DNA of 64,000 nucleotides from contig BQMF02000590.1 of the NCBI GenBank assembly GCA_027922465.2, forward strand, positions 62,001 to 126,000, in the 5' to 3' direction. The notes below the pieces were generated by a model. That model saw only the letters and a program-made list of their open reading frames with translations. It did not search any database and was not told where the DNA came from. Numbering within the stretch: position 1 is the stretch's first letter; each line of letters opens with the position of its first letter. Origin of the DNA: Turritopsis dohrnii (taxonomy: Eukaryota; Cnidaria; Hydrozoa; Anthoathecata; Oceaniidae). A program made the position numbers and the translations under genes. This document shows, piece after piece, positions 1 through 11,784 of the stretch.

Positions 1-691
1 TCTTTGGAGACTCCCTTTACGATTTAAAGATGGCTGTGCCCTATCCACACGCCACATTCTTGTACGGTTTGCAGGTGGTTGCCCCCTGTACACACGACAC
101 ATTCTTTTGCGATTACCTCACTTTACAAGACAGTTTTTTGTATATTTTTTTTTCTTGAATGTTTTTTATAACACACACACACACACACTTCACGAAACGC
201 AGTCACTGTTTTTTCAACAGTCTAAAGTTTTGTTGAAAGTGAATTCCCCTAACGTGTAGCGTGGTATTTCAAATAGGAATTTTTTGTATGTTTATTTTGG
301 TAGATTATGGTGCTGGAATCAATTTTGAATAAAGTATCTCATCCAGTGAAATATGATCTCCACTCAATGTTCAACAATGTTCATCAACTCAAATATTTTT
401 TCATTGCTTTAAAGTTTCTCTTGGTTTTTCTTACTTATCCGGTTTACTTATCCGGTTTACTTTCTTATCCGATGGACTAAATGTTCCTCGGTCCAGTTCT
501 TGCGATGTTCAATCAGAATTGTCTAGACATGTTCTGATTACGTTTATATTTTCAACTTGTAGACATAAAAAAAAGTATTGAACCATACGACGCGAGAGAT
601 GTGATGGTCAGTCTTATGTTCTTTCGCTTATTATTTATTGATTTATCTTTTCATCTGAAAATTCTGTTTTGTCTACTTCAGCGCGTAAATC
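1..691. other. No gene seen; leader region of the ankyrin gene
   Basis: I see no convincing coding region. An (AC)n microsatellite lies at about 171-188. The last part is presumably promoter and 5' UTR of the first ankyrin-gene exon that begins translation at 692. Confidence 0.5.
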
Positions 692-839
692 ATGGCAGAG
701 TTTGTTTTGCACGAGTTGGCATTTCATGGAGATTGGAAGCAGCTAGAGATATTTTTCCGCGTCAAAGGTTCAGGAAATATCAATTATCAAGATAAGGACT
801 TTGAAGGACCTTCAGCATTGCACTGGGCTGTCAGAAAAG
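692..839 (+). CDS. Ankyrin gene, alternative first coding exon A
   Basis: ATG at 692 opens a 49-codon exon that ends in the first half of an ankyrin repeat (residues ...SALHWAVRKG). It reaches a splice donor, AAAAG|GTGTGT, at 839/840 and would hit a stop two codons later if unspliced. The exon length is 148 nt, so it ends in phase 1. The only downstream exon that continues the repeat is at 2981, which starts with the two bases needed to finish a Gly codon. Exons B (2007-2208) and C (2639-2834) have the same phase and the same type of end, so I read A, B and C as alternative first exons. Ankyrin repeats mediate protein-protein contacts; the specific partner is unknown. Confidence 0.6.
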
Positions 840-2006
840 GTGTGTAGTTTGTTCTCTTCACCCACTAAAGAAAATAATGAATATCAGTTGTGTAGCTAGT
901 ACCAAAAGTGTGACCACGATTTTCGTTGCAGGAGATATCTCCTTCCACAATTTCTGAATTTAAGGGTTTAACAGTGGATCAGGCATGACGTCTGATTGAA
1001 ATTGAAATAGCATATGTGAAAGCATAGCACGAATGTTAGCAATGAGTTTTTCATGTGACAGATCAAGAGACATAGCGAGTTAATCGTCAGGTGATGAACT
1101 CTAAGAGATTGACGACATATTGGCTTTCATCAAGATGAAGGTTGTTGAGAGCAAAGGTTTACACAGCTCAAGAAGACATGTGATGGAAGGAATACCTCTT
1201 CCATATATCAACAAATTTATTCAGCCTCTTTTTCACACTAAAAACATATCGAAAACGAGGCGGAGGTAATTGGAATATTTTGGCTAATTATGCTAATTAT
1301 GAATATACGATTATGAATATATTTCTTATTTATATCACACAATATCGCACCATCTAAACTTCATAAAACAAATTTTGGCTCGTTTTATCAAACTCTTTTC
1401 TCAAAGTTTTTAGGAAGGAATGTCTATTAAGAGAGAATCTTATTAGTTTTTTTATATGGAAACATTCGCATTTCAAATTACCAAGATGATTCTAAAAATT
1501 TATTTGAAAAATTTAATATAAAACTTAAATCTCAAACAGCGAAGATGTACCGCCTCCTCCTATGAAATATCAATATTCGCTTGCTTGTAGATAATAAGCA
1601 GCCGTTATAATGTGCTAATGTCAGCATTTGGAATCCCTCTTTAGAACAACAAAAAAGGAATCTGGAACGAGTTAGGTAAAAAATTGATTGGTTCTCTCGT
1701 GGAGATCCCCTCGTAAAAAACTGCTGATTCTGCTGATTCTATTTCTCACGACCTTTTGTCATCCAAATAATAATTTCGAGCAATAAATTTTAAGTTTTAC
1801 CCTCCTCCCCTGTGTTATTCTTTCGTAATTATCCAATCAAAATGCCATTTGAGTTGGGAATATTTATTCGTCTCAGTATTTCTGAAAACAATTTACTGCG
1901 AAAATATTTTAATTAATAAACATCCATCAAATTTCTCGACTAATTTCTCGATACTTCATCATATTATGCTACGTTCAACTTCGTAATTCATCATCAAATC
2001 TCTGCA
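840..2006. other. Intron/upstream region, nothing recognised
   Basis: AT-rich sequence between alternative first exons A and B. I saw no open frame of note, no RNA gene and no clear repeat. It should hold the promoter of exon B if that exon is a true alternative start. Confidence 0.4.
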
Positions 2007-2208
2007 ATGAATAAGTATGGCAGCCGAAAAAATTCGATGGTCAAGTTTACGGTGGCCGGTGATTTAGTTCTACACGATCTTGTATTTCAAAATGCAGACG
2101 AAAAGTTACTTCAACAAATGTTTTACGTAAAAATGAAGAAAATTAATATCGACTATGCTGACGATGATTTCGGACATCGGACTGCTTTGCATATAGCCTC
2201 TTCAAAAG
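2007..2208 (+). CDS. Ankyrin gene, alternative first coding exon B
   Basis: ATG at 2007; 67 codons plus one base, ending at donor AAAAG|GTAAAT. The C-terminal residues (...DFGHRTALHIASSKG) form the first half of an ankyrin repeat. It is phase 1, so it can join the acceptor at 2981 without changing frame, exactly as exons A and C can. The N-terminal half differs completely from A and C (basic, MNKYGSRKNSM...), so the isoforms would differ in the first 50-67 residues only. Confidence 0.62.
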
Positions 2209-2638
2209 GTAAATAATGCTTAGTGAAAGTTTTCTGAGACTAGAGCCCGGACTGCTTGTTTGAACATTTCCATAAAACCCCTTGCTTTGATAGTCTAACC
2301 AGGAGTAACATTACCAGGGGTTATCATCTTAAATTTTCGCACGCTATACAGTTCTTGTAACAGATATTATTGGACAGGAATGTGTGATTCAGATATTTGT
2401 CACGTCAAACATATTAAAGAAATTTCAACAATAACTTTAAATGAAAGAAATAAAAGATTCACTCAAGATTCGTTGTCATGGGTACGAGATTGATGTTCAT
2501 ATTGGTTTATTTTTCTTCTCATATTTCATCAGTTTTCCATACTTCGTCACCTTGTTATGACACAGTATAGTCATTTCAAATGTGTATAGTTGTTTTTTAT
2601 CTCTGTTGTTCTCAATAAAATGTTTCGATTGTTCAACC

Positions 2639-2834
2639 ATGGAGAAACGAAGAAAAAAAAGCACATTTCAAACTTCCCTACTGCTTGATGAGAATGCTAT
2701 ACATGAAGCTTGTTGGCATGACAATTTGACGCAATTAAATAGACTGTTAGTATTGTCGATTCTAAAGGAACGTGTGAATCATCGAGACAAAGAGTGGGGT
2801 TTTAGAAGCCCACTACATATATCTGCACAACGGG
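2639..2834 (+). CDS. Ankyrin gene, alternative first coding exon C
   Basis: ATG at 2639 starts MEKRRKKSTFQ; an in-frame ATG at 2582 would give a longer N terminus. The exon ends ...SPLHISAQRG at donor CGGG|GTATTT (2834/2835) and is phase 1. It is the nearest of the three first exons to the shared acceptor (intron 2835-2980). The half repeat resembles exons A and B. The basic start may be a short localisation signal; this is a guess. Confidence 0.62.
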
Positions 2835-2980
2835 GTATTTTTTAATTTTCTGTCATTGCCTTTATTCTGCAACACAGTATCTCTATTTTTATGTTAAATA
2901 AAAGGTTTTACTAAAACCGATCAGTTAGTGACAGAGACAAAAATAAAACCTGGAATGATGTCATTCTCCTTATCTTTCAG

Positions 2981-3209
2981 GTCACGTGCGTTGCTGTAAA
3001 ATTTTGCTTGATCATGGCGCTGACCCTTCGTTGCGCATGTATCAAGGTTGGACGCCCGCGCACTGTGCTGCTGAAGTTGGCAGCCTGGACATCTTGAAGT
3101 TATTGTTGGAAGTCTCAGGAACCTTGATATCAAAAGATGACTACGGAGCCACTCCCAAAGACATTGCGCGAGTATATGGATTTGAAAATTGTGTTGAATT
3201 CTTACAAGC
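2981..3209 (+). CDS. Ankyrin-repeat protein, shared second exon (ANKRD66-like)
   Basis: The acceptor TATCTTTCAG|GTCACG precedes an open frame that completes the repeat begun by each first exon. It then adds a full repeat (HGADPSLRMYQGWTPAHCAA...) and a third, degenerate one (KDDYGATPKDIARVYG). The combination GWTPAH-AAE, GATPKDIA and the spacing match my memory of metazoan ANKRD66-type small ankyrin proteins. That assignment is from memory, not a search. The exon ends after FLQ at donor GC|GTATGT, two bases into a codon. Confidence 0.7.
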
Positions 3210-3298
3210 GTATGTTATGTTCCATTTTAACTTGCTGAAACCTATCAACTATTTGTCACTGATTAAACTTGTTCTTGTTTTCAAAAGATTTCACTATA

Positions 3299-4209
3299 CA
3301 GTTTAACTCATGTAATTCGAACTCCTATAATTCGAATAATCATGTAAATCGAACAAAGTCTTCGGTTTCGTCCGAGTTAACCCTTATAAGAAAACTCCTA
3401 TAATCCAATACTCTTGTAATTCGAACAATTTTGAATCCCCGTGGATTATAAAGTTAACAAGAGCCAGATGGCGCAAAACGGTAGCAGCAAAAGTACTTGC
3501 CACAAGAATACTTTTAAATTTGAAATTTTACTTAAAGTTCTTAAACGTTCTGTAAACGTTATTTCTTGAGATATCTTACTGGTGGAAAACAGGCATAAAC
3601 GATATTATAATGTTTAAAATTACTAACTCGTGTAAATAGGGTCTAATCGCAACACACCAGCAATTAATTTATTAGAAGACAAAAGAATTATACATGCATG
3701 AGCTGTTTATAACGTACGTTTTTTTTATAAGAGCTTATGTAGAAAAAAAAAACGCGTTTCTTCGAAAAAAAAATGTATGTTTTGAATTATAATTTTTTGA
3801 AACCGAAAATGAATTCAAACAGATAACAGCCTTTTTTTAACTCGATTTTTGAAAACCTTGATGTTCAAAGACAGAACAGATAGCTAGCAAACGTAGAAAG
3901 TAATAAGAAAGTCTGATCTGTGCTTTACTGACACGAAAAACCTATTTTCAAGTGCCAAAGTTCATTGATTCAGTACCATAAAAGTAACTAAAAGTCCCAG
4001 TTTTATGTAGACCTATTTGATTAATATCCATTCCTTCATCAATTAAGTGATAAAATATCAAAGAAAACGTATTTTAAATGTATGTGATTGAAAACCTTCG
4101 AAAATTCAAAAGGCTGCGTTCGTTCATTAGAATGTATATTGAGTTTTTAGTGGGGACTCGCATACTCTAAATCGTAGGCTAAAAACTGCCGTTTCGGCCG
4201 GAGGAGTAG

Positions 4210-4248
<39 letters not shown>

Positions 4249-4330
4249 TCCAAGGGTGTTTTAATACGGTATTCGCTTTCGCTGCTACCGTAATTACTAA
4301 CCAGCAAGTTTTTGTACATGAGTTAAACTG
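3299..4330. mobile_element. pogo/Tigger-like MITE with TA target duplication
   Basis: A 1032-bp element in the last intron of the ankyrin gene. The 16-bp terminal inverted repeats are identical: CAGTTTAACTCATGTA at 3299-3314 and its complement at 4315-4330, flanked on both sides by TA. Subterminal motifs such as TAATTCGAACTCC are typical of pogo/Tigger ends. No transposase is present. A GTA/GGA microsatellite lies at about 4200-4250 inside it. Confidence 0.72.
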
Positions 4331-4998
4331 TAATACTTCGCAGTTTTATAGATCTGCATTCAAAAGTCGAATTTCAATAGTTCGAATCTTCTTGATTCGA
4401 ATGAATTCACTCAGTTTGTTTGAACAAGCCTCCATAAAGACTTCTATTAGGTGTAGTATTCGTTTACGGTGAAAGCTAATGACCTTTCCCGAATTCAACA
4501 TTTTGAATAATTTCAACCAAAGACTAACTTCCCCATCAATAAAATTTCCGGTTACCTTGAGTGCTACCTAGATGGATTTTTTCCTTGTCTATCTGTTTAA
4601 AGAGCGTGTTAATGCATAACCATCAAGTTTTTGCCTCGTTTTCGTATATACTATTGTTCTATTAACTTACTTAGTAATATTCCTTTAGTATTTCCATTCC
4701 ACAGTGGAATAATTAAAATCTTTAAAACGAGGCTTCAGGTGTTCAGAAATACAAGAAATTTTTTCTGCCGAAAGTTTCAGATCAATTTCATTTTTTCTTT
4801 TTTTTTTTTTTTTTTTTGTTGCTCTGCCAACCAATCAGATCGCTTAGTTTGTTGTTCCAAAGGAAAACGCCACGTAGTAACGCCACCTTGTGGAAAATCA
4901 GTTTGAATTGTACTTTTTTTTGAATATTCGACTAATAGAGATGGAAGTGGAACATTTCAATGTTGACAATGTTTAACTGATTGTTTTGGCTCTTGTAG

Positions 4999-5101
4999 AG
5001 TCGAGAACCATCCATCACAGCGCTCCGCCATTGTCAAGGATCGTATGGTCAATGCTGCAAGGAGAACTTTATTGAAGTTCGATAAAAAAGGCCTGACGTA
5101 A
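4999..5101 (+). CDS. Ankyrin-repeat protein, terminal exon
   Basis: The acceptor TTGGCTCTTGTAG ends at 4998. One base completes the codon left open at 3209, and the frame continues for about 33 residues (VENHPSQRSAIVKDRM...) to TAA at 5099-5101. The basic tail after the last repeat, rich in Arg and Lys, agrees with the charged C-terminal tail of ANKRD66-type proteins. The long intron 3210-4998 carries the MITE at 3299-4330. With first exon A the protein would be about 159 residues. Confidence 0.55.
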
Positions 5102-5730
5102 TCGACAACCAATCGTTTCTTTGGAATTTGACATATTTCACAAAAGATCAAGCTGATTGGTCGGTTTCTCGTTTCATGCCGTTTTTCGTGGTAGTTTTCC
5201 GAACCTCTTTCTAAATCATACACATCAAATCATATTATATCTCTCTTATATATTTATATATATTATATTTTAATGTAATTTAATTTGTACATATTAGGTT
5301 TGATAAAAACAGATGGCAGTCTTATCAATGTCAACAAAGGATTTTTTCTGTCTGAAAATATCACATGATTAGATGTTGATGCAATTTTGCTCATTCCGAA
5401 AAACTTCCGTTAAATTTTCGGATTTTCTTATTGCGGATTTTCTGTGTGCAGACGAAGTAGATGATTTTTATTTTCAGTGTTTCGTAGACGTCAGTAGGAT
5501 AGACTTTTCCTGGGCTCCAGTTTAAACGTCAACATTGGAAACCAGGTTGCTTGAATGATTTGACATCCTTTTCATAACAAGTAGCTTCGTGAGTTCAAAA
5601 TTTCATAAGCACGATAAAGACACAGGGATATTTTAATAGCAAATGGCGACCGGTGTGATCAGTTATCTTGTGGTTGATATTTGATCCTTGGATCGTCAGC
5701 TTTCAATTTCAATTACCTTATCGGCCCTTT
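5102..5730. other. Non-coding, nothing recognised
   Basis: AT-rich sequence after the ankyrin stop codon, presumably its 3' UTR followed by intergenic DNA. No coding or repeat signal seen. Confidence 0.4.
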
Positions 5731-6257
5731 TTACGCCGGCCCTAATTTAACGCCGGCCCTTTTTACGCCGGCCCTTATTCTGCCACCCCAAGATTTTGCC
5801 TTAACGCCACGTAGGGCCGTTATTTACGCCTCAAAAGTAAAAAAGAAAAAAAAAATTTTTTCAGCACTATTTTTCACTTTTTCTGTTCAAATTTTAACTT
5901 ATACTACAAATGTCTTCTAATATATATCATCTAATACATCGTAAGACTTAATCTATTACAGCTATTTCGTCCTCTTTTTCATTAATGCTTCATTATTTTC
6001 TCTAATTCTCTCATCGTCATCTGATTCTACCTCTATTTCTGCTTCAACTTCCCCTTCATCTGACTCCTCATTGTCTCCAAAGAGTTCTTTCACATCTAAA
6101 GTTTGTTTCATTTTTTCAAATCCAAATTTCAACTTTAAAAAATAACGCCGATTTTTTGAAAAATTTCCATTTTTTGGCCCTTTTTACGCCGGCCCTTTTT
6201 ACGCCGGCCTTTTTAACGCCGCGCACCAAAATTAACGCCACATTAGGGCCGGCGTAA
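5731..6257. mobile_element. GC-rich-ended repeat element (TTACGCCGGCCCTAAT TIRs)
   Basis: The same 16-mer, TTACGCCGGCCCTAAT, stands at 5731-5746 and inverted at 6242-6257. Between them the motif TTTTTACGCCGGCCC recurs several times on the same strand near both ends. The element is about 527 bp with no credible ORF. I could not see a clear target-site duplication, so the exact ends are uncertain. It is probably a non-autonomous DNA element. Confidence 0.45.
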
Positions 6258-6393
6258 TGTTCAAATTATAAATGTTGCACCATTCGAAAGAGCATCAAAA
6301 AATAGGTATTAGAACCCATATCAGATATTGAGCAAAAGGGTGAATAAAATGACGTCATCATCCGTGATGTTAATGGAGAAAAAAAATAAAAAA

Positions 6394-6700
6394 ATTATCC
6401 GGTACAGAATATTCCGGGGAACAATTATAGTACGAAAAAGTTTCAATCTAAGAAATAGTACCAAAAATTTTAGGCCTCCCCAGCCCAGTACCAAAACAAA
6501 AATAAATTCGAAATATCAATGAAAACAGATCAAAAGAGATGTAAGAACCCACGAAGATGTCTAGTTCACCAGATATTAGGCAAAAAAGGAGACCTAAATT
6601 TCGTCAGGGATGATGACGTCATCCAAAAATAAAAATTCCCCAAATATTGAATTTTATACTTTATCATAATTGTTCCCCGGAAAATTCTCTGCCGGATGAA
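6394..6700. repeat. Inverted repeat pair, possible small MITE
   Basis: The sequence ATTCCGGGGAACAATTAT at about 6411-6428 recurs inverted (ATAATTGTTCCCCGGAA) at about 6666-6682. The outer stretches (ATCCGG.ACAGAAT and its partner) also match. No target duplication was established. Confidence 0.35.
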
Positions 6701-7079
6701 AATAACTTTTTCAAATTCGGTCACTTTTTCACTGTCTAAAGGTTTTTTTTGCTGAAGTGCTCAGTCCCTTTGATAAACTTAGCAATTGATCTAAGAATTT
6801 GATGATTGGTTGCATCCTCAAACATTGGATTTCCATACAAAAGCAGTTGCACAAGAGCGTTTCTACAAAGAGGCATAAAAGGAACATTCGCATCATGGAG
6901 GTCATTAAATAAAACATTACGTAAGTTTGAATAATTTGGGCAGTGAAGCAGTTACAGTGCTCAGTAGATTCATCCAAATTAGTACTCAGGGTCAAGTGTA
7001 TTCATGAAGTTGTGCCTGAATTTATGTGCTCTGAGGTGAATAAAGCTTACTCTTACTCGCGAAATCAAGGTCACTCCAG

Positions 7080-7912
7080 GTAGCCTATAAATCGAGTTGG
7101 GCAATGGTTTACGACCTTTCAAAATCTCCCTTTTGGACATTAACAAATTTGGAAGACCCGTTTTAGCCCAATGTCAAGCTTCTTCCATTCACTTATACAA
7201 TAAGGAAAAAAGAGTTTCTGAAAGATTCAACTCAACCAAACATTGGGGATATTGCACTGGTAGCCCTGAGAGGGTACTTTTGGGAAAAAGTCCTTTGTAT
7301 TATGTCTTGCAAGTACTGAGGTACTGTGTCATTTACAATTTTGCAAAACATGCACATTCGTCTACAGTACCTTCGGTCTGACAATGACTCGAGTCCAAGT
7401 TCATTGTACAGTTTCTCACTTAAAGTTCCAGAGAAACATCCAGAAATGGCTAGGGCAGCTTGATATTGAATGGATTCAAGACGCCGGGTAAACGATGTGG
7501 CCTAATGAAAGATTTATATATTGTCAAAAGAGTGTCTCTTGGCAGATAACCTCACAGTCGCTTTAACATTCCTATGTCGTGATTGACTTTAGATATCTTC
7601 TCATTAAGATGATTACGAAAGTTTAACTCGCTGTCTAAATAAAAGCCAACATGTTTTTGAATATCTTCGCAAGCAACAGGTACACCGTTGAAATAAATAT
7701 CATAAGTTGCGGCAACACTTATCCTTTTTAAAAATAAGTCCTCGACGACTTGTTTAGATGGATCCGGATTAAAAGATATTTTCCACTGACGAGCTCACTC
7801 ACTCACTCGACTAAGATCAGCATTTAGTTCCCTAGCTGAGACAGCAGCATTTAATACCAAGGAAAACAGTGAAGTGTCATCAGCAAAGACATCGACTGTC
7901 GATTTCATATTT
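7080..7912 (-). pseudogene. Decayed non-LTR retrotransposon reverse transcriptase
   Basis: Read on the minus strand from about 7905 downward, the sequence encodes a degraded RT C-terminal half. The catalytic FADD box (FADDTSLFS) is at 7876-7887. It is followed by an RT thumb-like stretch (ARQWKISFNPDPSKQ, then NHLNEKISKVNHDIGMLKRL). At least two in-frame stops interrupt it, and further frame breaks follow below about 7480. This is the pattern of jockey/CR1-like LINEs. The N-terminal part and endonuclease are absent. It is a dead 5'-truncated or eroded copy. Confidence 0.7.
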
Positions 7913-8554
7913 TCGGGGAAGGTTTTTTAGAGGTCCCAAAAATTCTTCCAAGTATCATAAGCGAAATCCCATCACCGATGTCCAACATTCACACGTTCTC
8001 GGTAGCTTAACCTTTTATAGAGAAAACAGCTTGTGTAAGTTTTTCCGAGTTCGCAAAATGATCTCGGTTAAAATTGAATTTCCATTCTAACCTATTGAGT
8101 TGAGTTCATCAAACTTTTCCCAGGGAAAGTCCAGTAAAAGTGTTTAAAAGAATGAGACATAACGTAATGTTTTCTCCATGATCCAAACAAATTAATTTCT
8201 AATATCCTCAAATTGTCAAACGATAACGAGATAACGAGATAACGAGATTTATAGCGGGCTGTATATGCTGACGGGATCAAGGTTTTTGTTCTAGAAACGA
8301 GTGTCAACTATCTAACTCAATCGAACTGTATTACTTTACATTAAGTAACGGGTGGAAAGGGAGAGAGAAACAAAATTGACTTCAATTATTTTTTCTATCT
8401 GGAAGTAAACGAGATGAATGTATGTATAACTCGCTTATCATGTAGATAAATTCTTACTGTTGTGCCAATAAGGGTTATGAACACTTAGAAAAGCTTCAGA
8501 TTTGTATAATTTGTTAAAGTAGCTATCTTAACGCACACGTACGCCCAAACATGA
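7913..8554. other. Non-coding, nothing recognised
   Basis: Between the RT remnant and the 3' end of the minus-strand secreted-protein gene. A short direct repeat, CGATAACGAGATAACGAGATAACGAG, lies near 8219-8245; otherwise nothing is evident. Confidence 0.4.
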
Positions 8555-10250
8555 TCAGTTGATTTGATTGCGTTTTTTGACGTCGTACTCCATGACAACC
8601 GGTTTGTTATCGTTACTACCGACACCGTCAGTCATTCGGACGTACGGGTTTATGGAAGGTCTATTACTGAAAAAGTTTTCTTCCTCTCCGTATCTTATGG
8701 GTACATCTTCATTTTCATCACGTTCATCAAAACGAGGCTCCAACAATTCATCGTCGTCGTTGACGCTATCCAGCTCATTTTGATATGGCGGTTCATCCGA
8801 CGGAACAACTTCTTCATCGTCGTCGTCGTCCTCCTCGTCTGCAAAGTTACTTAAAAATAAATTCTCTCCAAATCGCCGTCGCTGTGGACTTATGTATCCG
8901 TCATCAAAGTCTTTATTGTATTTTTCTTCATTGTCCTCAACTACTTCGACTTCACCGTTGCTTGGAAGTGACAGACGTCTCAGTAACGATACGACGCTAT
9001 CCAAATGACGTCTGTCTCCATTACTATCATATTCCTGCTCATCATTGTTTGAGTCATCGAGTTCAATCACGTAATCTTTTCGTTCTCGGAAAGTACTGTT
9101 AAAGGAGCTATGATTTTTTTTCATAGGGTTATGTCTTGGTCGTTGTACTTTGACTGACAAAAGTTTAGCAGTTTTACCTTTGAGATCAATAGTTGGCTTT
9201 GGTTTAGCTCTTACTAAGGTGTATTGAAGGTTTTTGTTCTCTGTTGAATTAGATACAGGTTTTAATTCGTATTTTGACAATTTGCGTTTTCGTGCTAACA
9301 TACTTTTAAGTTTTTTATTAATATATTTCCAAGCTAGTTTGTAAGCATCTCTTGTTTTCGCCCTGTTAATTCGTTGTTCAGCGTAATTGCGTCTCTTTGT
9401 TGTTGTTCTTGCTTTGAATTGCGACACATGCTCAGAATTAGACATTTTTTGTGTTGTCAGCACATCTGACGCTTTGGATTTTTTTCTCTTTTTCTGTCTT
9501 GTGCGATTTTTTTTGGATGCTAACCTTGACAACTTTGGCGAAGTTCCTATCGCAAAATGTTTGTTGGCTTTTGAAAGAACTGATATCTTGATCATTTCTG
9601 CGCCTAATTCACCCACGGCGCCATGTGTGGGCAGAGAAGGTTCGAGGGCTTTTCGAAATATCTCATTTGCTAAGTTAGCTTTGCTTGGATCGCCTTGAGC
9701 GTCAAATATCTTTTCCAAAATGGCTGTTTTCATACGCGTCGGTATTGGCTTGTTCAAAACACTTTTTAGTTCTCCTACAGCTTGCTTGATTAAATGAGAT
9801 TTATCTCCTCCGTCTTTCTGCTCTAGTTTAGCAAAACTAGATTTTGTTGTCAGTCTATTTTCATTCGATATTGTTAGCGATGGCGCCTCATCATCATCTC
9901 CACTGTAATCTGAATTAGTTAAGATATGTCACGTATGCAATTCGAGAAGCAGTCCAATGATTCAATTCACAAAAGAAACTTCAAAACCAACAATTCTTAA
10001 GTTATCTACTTATCGGGTTTTTCGGAGTTTTTTTCTCTTAAGATTTTACATGAAGAATGTATTTCAAACCTGTGGGATATTCCAGTTTTCGATATGTCAA
10101 AATCTCAAAACCCGACGCCACCAAAAAATGAATGCCACCAATGTAAATATGAAGTGGAAACAAAAACTTACCTTCATCTATAGCTATAATGAATTTGCTC
10201 AAAAACAACAACTTGAAAAACAAACTTAAAGCCTCGCCAAAACACCTCAT
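8555..10250 (-). CDS. Uncharacterised secreted charged protein (two exons)
   Basis: Exon 1 (10250-10172) starts at ATG with MRCFGEALSLFFKLLFL and then SKFIIAI, a typical signal peptide. It ends at donor GAAG|GTAAGT in phase 1. Exon 2 (9909-8555) follows acceptor CTAATTCAG|ATTAC and supplies the two missing bases. The joined frame would be about 477 residues. After the signal there is an acidic patch, then a long Lys/Arg-rich middle with possible dibasic processing sites (SKKNRTRQKKRKKSK). The C-terminal third is very acidic, with runs of Asp and Glu. No known domain was recognised. It could be a matrix or biomineral-type protein, or a precursor of cleaved peptides; that is inference from composition only. 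The exon 2 frame has no internal ATG start near its 5' end, which supports the splice. Confidence 0.68.
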
Positions 10251-11784
10251 CTTGTTCGTCTGTTTATCACATCATGACAAGATTGTGTAAGCGCTTCTTC
10301 CAAGTACTTACTTACAAAATATATATATATATATATATTTGCTAATTAACTTCTAATTATTTCAAATCTCGGTAATTTGTTAATTGAATTAAGCAGATTC
10401 GATCGAGACCTTGATTTCTCAATTTTATGAATTGTGTAACTGTGAATACTTCAACCTGTAAACGAAACGAACGCTCAATGTGAGCTCAAACACTTGAACA
10501 TAAATTCGAAACATTTAAAAACAAATTTGTTTGAAAAATTCACCGCGGCTTATATCATGCGCAATGAAATGGCAAAAATAAACTGTGATAGAGAGAAACT
10601 TTTTTTTTATTATTTACTTATATTTCGCCAATATCATATACAAATCTCAAATATAATCGTATATAATGTACGATGGCCCTGAAGGCTCACTGCAACACGC
10701 AAAAAAACTTGTCACGCGCACAAATTGTTTTTCACGCAACCTATTTTTTTTACACGCAACTTTTAATTTTTTTTTACACGCACACATTTTTTTGCACGCA
10801 CAATTTTTTTTACGCGCACACAAGAATTTTACTGCACGCACCGGAAAAACTGATATGCTGCGCACGCTTAAAAAGAAATCTGGTCCTGTTTTTATGTACT
10901 ATTTCGTGTATCAGTAATATCAAACTACCACAAATCTTTCCCACGAGGAGAGACTCACTCAACTGAACTCAACGAAGTTCCCTTTTTGACTTTCATGACT
11001 GACTTTTATAGAAAGGCAAAGAGATTGACAGGAATCTTGTCTTAGCGAAGGAAACAAGAAGAGAGGATGGACATATCGAATACACAGGAACCGCCAAGTG
11101 CTAGCGTGGTGAAAACAAGTCACGAAATTGCCTAAAATCCATACCAGACCATCAGCAAGAGTGTTCCTTTTTATGGGGATTAAATAAATAAAAAAAAATG
11201 CGTGCGTAAGAAAAATAACTGTGTGAAAATTTTTTTAAAAAGTTGCGTGCATTTTCAAGTTTCACAAGACAACAAATTGTTTAATGAGTAGTGTAACCTT
11301 GTGGCATAGTGTACAGTGGCTACACTAACTTGGAATATGCGAACCAAATAGATCTACTTACGCAGCTGAAAATCTGCATAACACTTTCTTACTTTTTGTA
11401 ATCTCTTAGGCCTAATGCTATACGTCACTATAATGCTATGCTACAATGCTATGCTATACGTCACTATAATGCTATGCTACAATGCTATGCTATATGTCAC
11501 TATAATGCTATAACTTGTAAAAAGTGTAAATAAGGCTTAACAAGTAATATCAGAAAGTATTGCTACAAACAAAAGAAGTGAACTGCTGTGTAACAGCAAC
11601 ACAAAAATTTGGAAGATGGACGAGGAGAGATAGGAATATGCGGATGTTGAGACAATTCATCTTTCCATCTCAAAATTGCAAAACTTGCATTATCCCTCGT
11701 TTAAAATTCACGCGAAATAGCGTGAATTTATATGGCGTGAGTTTTGTTGTTTTTTTGTCTCTTACCTCTTACCTCTTTGTTATC
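10251..11784. other. Repeat-rich non-coding stretch
   Basis: (AT)n lies at about 10319-10339. A run of CACGCA-type units separated by poly-T lies at about 10690-10850. Opposite-sense GCGTGC/GTTGCGTG units with poly-A lie at about 11190-11260, so the two could be arms of one element. A unit of about 35 bp (ACAATGCTATGCTATACGTC...) is tandemly repeated two to three times at about 11405-11515. No gene seen. Confidence 0.45.

Noticed and set aside
8564..9102. Plus-strand ORFs of 71-105 residues around 8.6-9.1 kb
   Set aside because: Antisense shadows of the acidic C-terminal exon of the secreted-protein gene.
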